IMG/VR virus record: IMGVR_UViG_3300005441_000028 | Location: 1-26,640 of that record | Length of the DNA: 26,640 bases | From: a virus | Strand: one strand, 5' to 3' | Part shown: one piece after another, positions 13,187-19,414 of the stretch | Layout: each line of letters opens with the position of its first letter | Position numbering within the stretch: the stretch's first letter is position 1 | Made by a program: the position numbers and the translations under genes | The notes under the pieces: generated by a model | The model's database searches: none | Told to the model about the DNA's origin: nothing | What the model saw: the letters and a program-made list of their open reading frames with translations, nothing else

Positions 13187-13545
13187 CATCCTCACCGGCG
13201 TGAACGCCGATGATTCCAGACTCTCGTGGAGGTGTATCACGCATGACCACCTGCTTCACGGCTGGGGTTCCTATTCGGTCTGGGCACCTCGCGTGCTCCA
13301 TGCATGCACGGGACTGTCCAAGGGCTTGCGACCTGCAAGGCTCTTTAGAGTACGGAGTAGCCCCCCCGCACCTGGAGACGGCCAACATGACAACGCATGT
13401 TCGCAGATTGAGTCTCAAGACAAGTGTACCTAGTATTTTGTGACCTGAGCAAGTTTTTATGCGGCACTGCCGCACAGGGAATTGCCCCTCGTTGGGGACA
13501 ACGTTCTTATATCTCCGCCCTGAAGGACGGAGCTTTACGAACGCT
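13184..13545 (-). mobile_element. Internally deleted IS200/IS605-type (TnpB) element
   Basis: One end (13184-13230), read on the minus strand, is GAATCATCGGCG, a loop, CGCCGGTGAGGATGTCAA, the classic right-end form of these elements (hairpin then GAGGATGTCAA). The other end (13513-13540) carries CTCCG/CGGAG with CCT/AGG inside, then AGCTTTACG, the familiar left-end form, beside a TGCGGC/GCCGCA hairpin at 13460-13474. The short minus-strand text ...GTPAVKQ...PRESGIIGVHAGEDVN resembles the region after tnpB that encodes the guide RNA scaffold. No transposase or TnpB reading frame remains: about 360 bases in all, so a non-autonomous derivative. Identification is from memory of end sequences. Confidence 0.65.
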
Positions 13546-13555
13546 GCGGTAAGCA

Positions 13556-13905
13556 GAGGCGCCGACTCAACAGAGCTGCCCGAAAGACCGTAGCGCCGTC
13601 CCCACAGCGTTGCCCGAAAGACCGCAGTGCCGGGGTAAAGGAGCTGCCCGAAAGACCGTAGCGCCGAGTGCCGTGAGATCGCCGTAGGGGGAAGCGCCGG
13701 CACATCGAAGCCCCCCATCACCAAGGAGCGCCGGAGGTGAAGAGCCCCCCGCATAAGAAGAGCGCCGGAGAAGCTGAGCCCCCCGTGAACGAGGAGCGCC
13801 GCTTCTCCGGCGCCCCCCGAAGAGATCGAGCGCCGCGCCAGACACGAAGAGCCCCCCGTGAGCGAAGAGCGCCACCCGACTTGACGAGGCGCCGCGCCGC
13901 CCGTA
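13556..13905 (+). repeat. 17-bp GAG array, block 2 (34-bp alternating period)
   Basis: This is the clearest block. From 13642 the unit starts are 13660, 13676, 13693, 13709, 13727, 13743, 13761, 13777, 13795, 13811 and 13829, spacings 18,16,17,16,18,16,18,16,18,16,18. Units alternate between AGCCCCCC plus ten bases and AGCGCCG plus nine bases. Three early units share GCCCGAAAGACCG. A 34-bp period is not divisible by three, so this is not a protein repeat. There is no internal palindrome. The block fills the gap between the IS-like element and terminase. Confidence 0.88.
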
Positions 13906-13922
13906 TAACTCCCGCATGACTT

Positions 13923-13952
13923 GAGACCCTGGACTCCCAAGCCCAGGGTCTC
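13923..13952 (+). promoter_or_regulatory. 10-bp hairpin adjoining the terminase start
   Basis: GAGACCCTGG pairs exactly with CCAGGGTCTC, ending two bases before the ATG at 13955. No normal ribosome site is free between hairpin and start. The words CCAGGGTCTCCTA recur at about 17642, before another gene cluster. The hairpin could restrain terminase translation or be a protein-binding site. Confidence 0.65.
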
Positions 13953-13954
13953 CT

Positions 13955-15667
13955 ATGCCTGCTGCCCAGACCTACCGCCGTCTCATGGAACGCCTGCCGA
14001 TCCGCACCCCCGACTTGCGGATCGTCCCCCTCCAGTTCAACGCCGCCCAGGAACGCCTCTTTGATGTGATCGCCGACGATCTCGAAGCCTCCGCCCCGAT
14101 CAGAGTCATCATTCTCAAACCACGCCGCACCGGTATGAGCACGTTCTGCGAAGCGCTCTTGACCGCGGCCTGCATCCTGAACCCCCAGGTCCGCGCCAAA
14201 GTCGTGGCGCATGAGAGTATCGCCACGCAGAATATCTGGGAAATGAGCGAGCTGTTCGTGAATCAGAGCCCGCTGCGGGCCATCGGCGAGGTGAAGGGCC
14301 ACCGCATCAACTTTGGCACCTCTCGGCTCGACCTGGCCACTGCAGGATCCCCCAACGCCGCGCGGGGCTCGGACCTCACCGTGTGCCACCTCTCGGAAGT
14401 CTCCGCCTGGAAAGATCCCGAGGCCATGTTGGCGACCTTACAATGTTTGCCCCGCGAGTATGGCCACTTCAGTATCGCCCTGATTGAATCGACGGCCCGT
14501 GGCATGACCGGGCAGGGCGAGCTGTTCTACCAGCACTGGCTCAGGGCCCAGGCCGGCAAGAGCCCGTTCACGCCGTTTTTTTTCGGCTGGCTCGACTTCC
14601 CGCAATACTCCGACCCGCCCTATGACGTTCCGCTCGAGGACCTGGACGCCGATGAGACGGCGCTCTACGCCGAGATGGGTGCGACGTGGGGACAACTGCG
14701 CTGGCGCCGGCGTATTCTGGCGGCAGACTGTGAGGACGATCCGGAGCTCTTTGCCCAGGAGTACCCGGCCACGCCCGATGAGGCGTTCATCCAGTCCGGG
14801 CTGCCGTTCTTTTCCCGGGCGCAGCTCCTCTGGCTCGATCAGGACATGGAACAGGGCTCGGTCGGCCGGCTGGAGGAGCGCGGCGGCCGCCTCCGCTTCG
14901 TCGAAGACCGCGGCGGCTGGCTCACCATGTGGCGCCGGCCGCGTGACGGACATCAGTATGTGATCGGCGCCGATAGCTCCATGGGCCTGGAAGCCAGTGG
15001 CACGGCGGGCAGTCACTCCAGGTCTGCCGCCGAGGTGCTCGACATGGAGAGCCTCGAGCAAGTCGCCGAGTACGACGCGTCCAGTGCGCCGCACGTCTTC
15101 GCCAGACACCTCGCCATGCTGGGCCGCTTCTACAAAGAGGCGCTGCTCTGTCCCGAGGTGCAAAGTAGCGGCGGCGGCGGCGGCCGCGAGCTGCTCGTCT
15201 ACCTCCGCGAGACGCACAACTACTTCCACCTGCACATCTGGAAGCAGCCCGATAGGATCAGGCAGATCCAGGGCAACCTCTACGGCTACGAAACGAACGC
15301 GCGCACGCGGCCACGGATGATCGCCCGCTTGCGCGAGCACATGATGGAGCGCAGCTGTACACTGCACTCCCGGGCGCTCCTGTCGCAGATCCGCAACTTT
15401 GGCGAGAACGACTCCGGACGCCTGGAAGCCCTCGCCGGGCATGACGATTTATTATTTGCATTAATGCTGGCCATGATTAGCCGCAGCGAAAATTATGTGG
15501 CGCTCACCCTGCCCGGCACGCAGAAGGACCCGGTGTATGGCGACGTGCGGCTCACGCAGCTCGGGCTGGCAAACTGGCCGGATGTCGACGATCTCTACGC
15601 GCGGCATCAAGAGATTCTCGCCGCCGAGCAGATGAAGACCCAGGCGGTGGACTTCCTCCGGGCTTGA
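13955..15667 (+). CDS. terL: Terminase large subunit
   Basis: 570 residues. The ATPase half has a Walker A variant KPRRTGMST (55-63), a Walker B region LTVCHLSE (141-148) with the catalytic glutamate, and a later ARGM coupling segment near 181. The nuclease half has a first acidic residue in VIGADSSMG (D340), CPEVQSS (E401), and GHDDLLFALMLAM (D497, D498), the RNase H-like set. The enzyme pumps DNA into the procapsid and cuts concatemers. Length and order match P22-like and related terminases. The start is leaderless-looking with a hairpin two bases upstream. A Gly run (407-411) sits before the third nuclease region. Confidence 0.95.
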   Translation: MPAAQTYRRLMERLPIRTPDLRIVPLQFNAAQERLFDVIADDLEASAPIRVIILKPRRTGMSTFCEALLTAACILNPQVRAKVVAHESIATQNIWEMSELFVNQSPLRAIGEVKGHRINFGTSRLDLATAGSPNAARGSDLTVCHLSEVSAWKDPEAMLATLQCLPREYGHFSIALIESTARGMTGQGELFYQHWLRAQAGKSPFTPFFFGWLDFPQYSDPPYDVPLEDLDADETALYAEMGATWGQLRWRRRILAADCEDDPELFAQEYPATPDEAFIQSGLPFFSRAQLLWLDQDMEQGSVGRLEERGGRLRFVEDRGGWLTMWRRPRDGHQYVIGADSSMGLEASGTAGSHSRSAAEVLDMESLEQVAEYDASSAPHVFARHLAMLGRFYKEALLCPEVQSSGGGGGRELLVYLRETHNYFHLHIWKQPDRIRQIQGNLYGYETNARTRPRMIARLREHMMERSCTLHSRALLSQIRNFGENDSGRLEALAGHDDLLFALMLAMISRSENYVALTLPGTQKDPVYGDVRLTQLGLANWPDVDDLYARHQEILAAEQMKTQAVDFLRA

Positions 15668-15679
15668 CGGGTGCACGGC

Positions 15680-16004
15680 ACAGCGTCTACCCTCTAGGGG
15701 CAGGCGCCAGATGAGGAGAGATCCCCGTTGCTGCCCCGCGCCGTCCAGTCAGCGATACCCGGATGGAGACAGCGCCGCCCTCATGAGTTCGCCGTAAGAA
15801 GGAACCGCGATGACCTGCTGGGAGGGACAGATGCCATACATGAACGAGGACCAACTGCGCCAGGCCACGCGGGCCTACTTCCGGGCCGCGATGGACCGCG
15901 CCTGGCAGGAGGCCTGGAGGACGCCGCTCAATCACGGAACGACCAGCCAGGCGACTGGCCCGGCATGGGCGGCGACCGAGCCAACTGAGCCCCCCGCCTC
16001 GAAG
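15680..16004 (+). repeat. 17-bp GAG array, block 3a
   Basis: Degenerate units follow the terminase stop: AGGCGCCAG near 15700, GAGAGATCCCCG near 15717, GCGCCGTCC near 15738, AGCGATACCCGG near 15752, AGCGCCGCCC near 15770, then GTTCGCCG. The pattern reappears inside the next gene as GAGCCCCCCG at 15987 and GAGTCC at 16005. It is weaker than blocks 2 and 3b. Confidence 0.6.
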
Positions 16005-16088
16005 GAGTCCAGGCGGACGTCGCTGCCCAGGGCGAGCGCCAGCGACAAGGCTGGCGCGATTGACGTGGCATTTGTGCGGGTGCGCTGA
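15831..16088 (+). CDS. Small hypothetical protein (85 aa)
   Basis: The start at 15831 is chosen for GGGAGG five bases upstream; an alternative ATG at 15810 has a weaker site. The N-terminal half is helical (DQLRQATRAYFRAAMDRAWQEAW) and plausible. The C-terminal half (EPTEPPASKESRRTSLPRAS) is low-complexity and is where the array units GAGCCCCCCG and GAGTCC fall. No family is recognised. It lies directly after terminase on the same strand. Confidence 0.55.
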   Translation: MPYMNEDQLRQATRAYFRAAMDRAWQEAWRTPLNHGTTSQATGPAWAATEPTEPPASKESRRTSLPRASASDKAGAIDVAFVRVR

Positions 16089-16095
16089 TTTCCTG

Positions 16096-16325
16096 GAGCT
16101 CCCCGCTTCCACAGAGCGCTGAAACGGACGGGAGCGCCGAGGGCGCGTGCAGCGCTGGAGCGCAAGAGCCGTCCGAACTCTCAGAGCGCCGGCTTGGTGC
16201 AGCCCCCCGGATGGATTGAGCGCTCATGTTCCAGGAGCCCCCCGAAGATGCAGAGGCGCCGAGGGCGTGGAGAGACCCATGAGAACGGAGCCCCGCATAC
16301 GCAGAGCTCCCCAAGGAGCAGGAGT
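16096..16325 (+). repeat. 17-bp GAG array, block 3b
   Basis: Unit starts at 16096, 16114, 16132, 16150, 16166, 16184, 16200, 16218, 16235, 16253, 16270, 16288, 16304 and 16322, mean spacing about 17.4. C-type units (GAGCTCCCCG, AGCCCCCCGG, GAGCCCCCCG) alternate with GCG-type units (GAGCGCTG, GAGCGCCG, GAGGCGCCG). The last unit begins GAGTATGG, so the array's own GAG phase supplies bases next to the start codon at 16326. Confidence 0.85.
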
Positions 16326-16565
16326 ATGGCCACAGTCGTTTGCCCGGCCTGTCAGGAACACCAGCGGGGACGCGTCGAGATGACGCCCACCGGCGAAACG
16401 CCGACCGCCTGGCTGTTCAGATGTCGCGTGTGCGATGGACGCCGCGCGGTCACGAAGAACCACATCGGTGGCACCCTCGGTGCAGGAGATAGACGCGATG
16501 ACGGTAGTAAGAACGCCATCGGGCGCGGCTTTGGCGGCGGCCCGCGCTACCGACCCGTTACCTAG
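16326..16565 (+). CDS. Small zinc-ribbon protein (79 aa)
   Basis: ATG 16326 with AAGGAGCAGGAGT before it. The sequence MATVVCPACQEHQRGRVEMT ... LFRCRVCDGRRAVTK has two C-x-x-C knuckles (residues 6-9 and about 30-33), a compact zinc ribbon. After about residue 42 it is Gly, Arg and Asp rich (GRGFGGGPRYRPVT) and probably flexible. The C-terminus overlaps the next gene by 68 bases. The basic tail suggests nucleic-acid binding; this is inference. Confidence 0.68.
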   Translation: MATVVCPACQEHQRGRVEMTPTGETPTAWLFRCRVCDGRRAVTKNHIGGTLGAGDRRDDGSKNAIGRGFGGGPRYRPVT

Positions 16566-17187
16566 AGACGCGAAGACCGGACGCCTGCTCCCGCGCGGGT
16601 CCGCCGCTCTGGAGCCTCCCGTGATTGCAGAGACCGAGGAACAGGATCCCTCCGATGAGGCAGCAGTCGCACTCCTCGCGCTCCCCGAACCATCAGAGCT
16701 GCTGGCGCCCGGCCACCCCGAGCTCCCCGTTGAAGAAGAGGCCGATCAGGAAGAGCTCACCGAGCTGGAACAGCGCGCGCTGGGGCAGCAACGGGCCGCC
16801 CTGGTACGCGTCAAGGCCCTCCTCGAGGAGGCCTTGCGCTTAGGCGTTGACTATAAGCTCATCGAGAAACATCCGGACGGCACGCTGGTGCTGGCCGGCC
16901 AAAGCCACACCAACCGGCGCGAGTCCTCCGACTGTGCCTGCCCCGCGTGCTTTCCCTGGGCGCAGCAGCACTGGTGGTGTGTGGTCTGTAGCAGTGGCCC
17001 GCATGACTGGCAGATGGTCAAACCGCAATATGAGCGGCAGACACTCAAACCAGGCGGGATTGAGGGAGCGCGGCAAGCGGCCTGTAGCGCGCAGTGCGCC
17101 CGCGACTTCCTGAGTAGTCTGGGGCGGCAACCGTCTGGCGCGCCCATCGGCCGCGGCATCGATCCGACGCTCGGGCTGCCAGGATAG
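16498..17187 (+). CDS. Cys-rich hypothetical protein with array-derived Glu/Pro region
   Basis: 229 residues from ATG 16498 (GGAG nine bases upstream). Residues about 35-90 are Glu and Pro rich (LEPPVIAETEEQ ... LPEPSELLAPGHPELPVEEE), where the DNA shows array-like GAGCTCCCCG at 16720 and GAGCCTCCCG at 16612. A coiled-coil segment follows (ELEQRALGQQRAALVRVKAL). The C-terminal domain carries CACPAC, CVVC and CSAQC, likely two zinc sites in a treble-clef-like fold, with HWWC and HDWQMVKP motifs. No named family is recognised. The array ends at its stop and restarts straight after it. Confidence 0.68.
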   Translation: MTVVRTPSGAALAAARATDPLPRDAKTGRLLPRGSAALEPPVIAETEEQDPSDEAAVALLALPEPSELLAPGHPELPVEEEADQEELTELEQRALGQQRAALVRVKALLEEALRLGVDYKLIEKHPDGTLVLAGQSHTNRRESSDCACPACFPWAQQHWWCVVCSSGPHDWQMVKPQYERQTLKPGGIEGARQAACSAQCARDFLSSLGRQPSGAPIGRGIDPTLGLPG

Positions 17188-17189
17188 CG

Positions 17190-17420
17190 GCGCTCCCCGC
17201 CTCGCTGCAGCGCCGTGCGTCCAGAGCCCCCCGTTGAGCATGTGCGCCGTACGATACGCGCTTGCCGAGCAAAGCGTGCGCCGCTACGCTGGAGCTCCCC
17301 GAAGAAATTGCGCGCCGTGCTCACGCTCCGCTCCGGAACAGCGCCGTTACTACTGAGCCTCCCCGTCTTGGAGGAGCGTGCGCCGTTCAGTTAGAGCTCC
17401 CCGCAAGATAGGAGCGCGCG
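17190..17420 (+). repeat. 17-bp GAG array, block 4
   Basis: Unit starts near 17190, 17208, 17224, 17242, 17258, 17276, 17292 and 17310 are spaced 18,16,18,16,18,16,18. After a break they continue at 17355, 17374, 17394 and 17412. C-type units: GCGCTCCCCG, GAGCCCCCCG, GAGCTCCCCG, GAGCCTCCCCG. GCG-type units here often read GTGCGCCG. The block ends in the terminator-like hairpin. It has the same strand and the same alternation as block 2, some 3.5 kb away. Confidence 0.85.
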
Positions 17421-17451
17421 TCTCGCTCGCGCGCGCGCTTCTCACTTTTTT
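17413..17451 (+). terminator. Rho-independent terminator candidate
   Basis: AGCGCGCG (17413-17420) pairs with CGCGCGCT (17432-17439) over an 11-base loop, and six T follow at 17446-17451 after TCTCAC. The T-run starts six bases past the stem, a little far, so termination may be partial. It would end the terminase-region transcript just before the promoter candidate. Confidence 0.6.
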
Positions 17452-17475
17452 GTCGGACTGCCTGCAGTTTTGTCT

Positions 17476-17505
17476 TTGACACCCTCGTTCGTTCTCTTCC
17501 ATACT
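17476..17505 (+). promoter_or_regulatory. Candidate structural-module promoter
   Basis: TTGACA matches the -35 consensus exactly, followed after 18 bases by CATACT. It lies between the terminator candidate and the gene at 17709, with no credible gene between. It could drive the small basic protein genes and the portal-to-fibre series. Confidence 0.5.
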
Positions 17506-17708
17506 CCTGCACAATGTATTCCTCACGAAACACCTTGGGTATGTCGAGGCCCTGGACCGCCGTGACACCATACCGCGTGGGTATGGCGCCACATTGGGTA
17601 AAGGTCCCAGGATGCACGGCAGCCCACTTTCTCTAGTCCAGCCAGGGTCTCCTAGAGACGCGTGTGCGCCGGTGGGCTGCCTGCATCCTGTGTGCAGGAG
17701 GGCCGCCA

Positions 17709-17864
17709 GTGGCTAAGACTCCCTTCGGCAAGTCCAAAGCGCCTCCGTTTGGGAAAGAGAAAGACACCGCCGAGACCGGCGAGGCCTCCGCCCCCGAGAG
17801 TAAGTTCCGGGCGGGCAAGCGTGGCGCTGCGTCCACGCGCAACCGTAAGACCAGCAGGCGCTAG
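17709..17864 (+). CDS. Small basic protein (51 aa)
   Basis: GTG start with CAGGAGG seven bases upstream. The sequence is MAKTPFGKSKAPPFGKEKDT ... ESKFRAGKRGAAS plus TRNRKTSRR. It is very rich in Lys and Arg, with a strongly basic C-terminus resembling those of the genes at 18525 and 21787. Proteins like this may be packaged DNA-binding or assembly peptides, but no family is known to me. It faces the HNH gene tail to tail with a 14-base gap. Confidence 0.6.
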   Translation: MAKTPFGKSKAPPFGKEKDTAETGEASAPESKFRAGKRGAASTRNRKTSRR

Positions 17865-17878
17865 GGATGGGCAAACGC

Positions 17879-18397
17879 TTAGGGCATGTAGAATTCCCGC
17901 TTCTTGGGACGGCTCGAGTTGCAGACGAGATGCACCAGTCGCACGTTTGCCGGGAGATTCTCGCCACCAAGGCTACGCGGAATGATGTGATCCAGGGACA
18001 TCGTATCCCAGGTCAAACGCTTCGCACACTCGCCACAGTCCCACCCGTCACGCTCAAGCAACAGGATGAACAGCAGCTCTCGATACGCCTTACGCGTGTC
18101 ATAGCGCCCTCCTGTTCTGAGGGTACGAGGACGGAGACCCAGCGCAACCTCTTCACGGTATTTCTTCAGCCAGGCACCAGCCTTCTCTTTGGTACGAGCA
18201 CGGAATTCTGGGTCAGTGACATAGCGTGTGCGGCGAGAGATTTGCTGACGCATCAGGCTCGCCTGGTAGCGCTCTTCTTTGAGCACTTGCTGTTCGGGAG
18301 TCGTAAAGCGGGCGTAGTAGCAGGGACCAGAGCAGTACTTGCGATCATCCGTTCCTTGAAAAGACGTACCACAGACGGGACAGGTGATGGTGTCCAT
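17879..18397 (-). CDS. HNH endonuclease, opposite strand
   Basis: 172 residues from the ATG at 18397-18395, with GGAGG five bases upstream. The N-terminal zinc finger is C6-x-x-C9 and C22-x-x-x-C26 (CPVCGTSFQG ... KYCSGPCYYAR). A helical basic linker follows. The HNH domain has C121-x-x-C124, then LDHIIPRSLGG (135-145), NVRLVHLVCNSSR (151-163) with the final Asn and Arg. This is a free-standing HNH enzyme. Such genes are commonly mobile, inserting between conserved phage genes, here between two small basic genes and against the local reading direction. Confidence 0.9.
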   Translation of the reverse strand: MDTITCPVCGTSFQGTDDRKYCSGPCYYARFTTPEQQVLKEERYQASLMRQQISRRTRYVTDPEFRARTKEKAGAWLKKYREEVALGLRPRTLRTGGRYDTRKAYRELLFILLLERDGWDCGECAKRLTWDTMSLDHIIPRSLGGENLPANVRLVHLVCNSSRPKKREFYMP

Positions 18398-18496
18398 CGC
18401 AACCTCCGAGTGAGTTGCTCCGAGTATGGGGATGCGCGGCAACCTGCTCGGAAACAGGCTTTTCGGGCTGCAGACCCTAGCCGCACACGACTTCCC

Positions 18497-18525
18497 ATTC
18501 TAGCACGGACAGGGATGGGGGTCTA
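18497..18525 (-). promoter_or_regulatory. Candidate promoter for the HNH gene
   Basis: On the minus strand: TAGACC, 17 bases, then TAGAAT preceded by TGC. The extended -10 form is like those at 9201 and 11926. It lies about 100 bases upstream of the HNH start and would let this single gene be expressed apart from the rightward operon. Confidence 0.45.
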
Positions 18526-18752
18526 TGGCTGAGACGACTATCAGGAAAAAAGGGCGGAAGCCAGTTACGTTCTCTGAGGGTGGTTTGCATAGGTCTACGA
18601 ATACACCTGCAGGGGAGAAGATTCCGGAGTCCAAGGTGCGAGCAGCAGCGGCTGGGCGCTATGGGCCAAAAGCAAAGAAACAGGCAACGTTCGCACAAGG
18701 CATGCTGCGCAAGGGGCGGAGGACTGCCGCCCGCAACCGGAGGCGCCGCTAA
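18525..18752 (+). CDS. Small basic protein (75 aa)
   Basis: It begins MAETTIRKKGRKPVTFSEGG and ends KGRRTAARNRRRR, so it is strongly basic, with a second basic cluster KAKKQATF in the middle. GGGGG lies just before the start. It shares the basic tail style of the gene at 17709. The stop overlaps the next start (TAATG). It is probably a DNA- or RNA-binding or virion accessory protein. No named family. Confidence 0.65.
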   Translation: MAETTIRKKGRKPVTFSEGGLHRSTNTPAGEKIPESKVRAAAAGRYGPKAKKQATFAQGMLRKGRRTAARNRRRR

Positions 18753-19414
18753 TGGCCGAGCCCGACTGGAGAGCCCTCTACGCGCAGCTCATGGACGCCG
18801 TAGGCACGTCTGGCGGCCAGTACGAGGGGGCGCCGTACAGCTCGAAGGATCCGCAGCGGCCACGCATGATGGAAGGCCAGGTGGATCCGGACGTCGGCTG
18901 GCTCGATCCGGTGGACCTGCTGGCCGGGACGCTTGGCGGTGGACTGCAGCATGCCCTCACGCCGGCCTATCGTCGCAGTGTACCGAGTTCCATGGTGCGT
19001 CTCTATCGTGGGGAGACGACGAAGCCACCTGCCGCCAGGCCTGAGTGGATCACCCAGGCGCCAGCGTATCAGGAGATGCGGCAAGCCGCTGGGCGCTGGT
19101 GGACCAATGAACCAGGCATTGCGGATTGGTATGTCCGTGAGTCGTTGCCGGATGCCCGCCTGGTCTGGCAAGACGTGCCCACAGCGATCGCGCGCCAGAG
19201 TCACCTTCCCCAGCAAGCAACGAAGGTGCAGCAATTTTCCCTCGACCCGCAGCATGAATGGTTCTTACCCCCGGCCTACGCGGGGAAAGGCCGCCCCATG
19301 CCGACTGGCCCCGGCGCACAACGCCGTCGCCCGCAGCCCGCAGCGTCCCTTGATCGGACCATTGCGACATTGCAAGCCTTGCTGGCGCGCCTCCAGGGTG
19401 GAGGAACGCCGTAA
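18752..19414 (+). CDS. Possible ADP-ribosyltransferase-like protein
   Basis: 220 residues, with GGAGG upstream and TAATG overlaps at both ends. Three patches look like an ADP-ribosyltransferase fold: MVRLYRGET (81-89, the NAD-binding Arg), GRWWTNEPGIADWYVRE (114-130, resembling the aromatic S/T-x-x-P-x-x-A strand-helix), and SLDPQHEWFLPP (163-174, where the catalytic Glu region is expected). Phage head genes near the portal often carry such domains. The match is by eye and the ART catalytic motif is not exact. The tail is Gln, Pro and Arg rich, with a final helix. Confidence 0.6.
   Translation: MAEPDWRALYAQLMDAVGTSGGQYEGAPYSSKDPQRPRMMEGQVDPDVGWLDPVDLLAGTLGGGLQHALTPAYRRSVPSSMVRLYRGETTKPPAARPEWITQAPAYQEMRQAAGRWWTNEPGIADWYVRESLPDARLVWQDVPTAIARQSHLPQQATKVQQFSLDPQHEWFLPPAYAGKGRPMPTGPGAQRRRPQPAASLDRTIATLQALLARLQGGGTP

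Noticed and set aside
13134-13940. A 268-codon minus-strand frame over the IS-like element and array block 2
   Set aside because: The array's 34-bp period makes open frames by composition, and the protein text has no stable repeat. Only the short TnpB-downstream-like part is informative, and it belongs to the mobile element.
11981-17420. CRISPR array interpretation of the 17-bp units
   Set aside because: Units are far too short, the conserved part varies, there is no separate repeat and spacer of CRISPR size, and no cas gene is present.
17387-17617. A 76-codon minus-strand frame with a basic helical C-terminus
   Set aside because: It needs a GTG start without a ribosome site, its last third is array sequence, and it runs against the terminator and promoter candidates. 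It could be a real small gene, but support is too weak.
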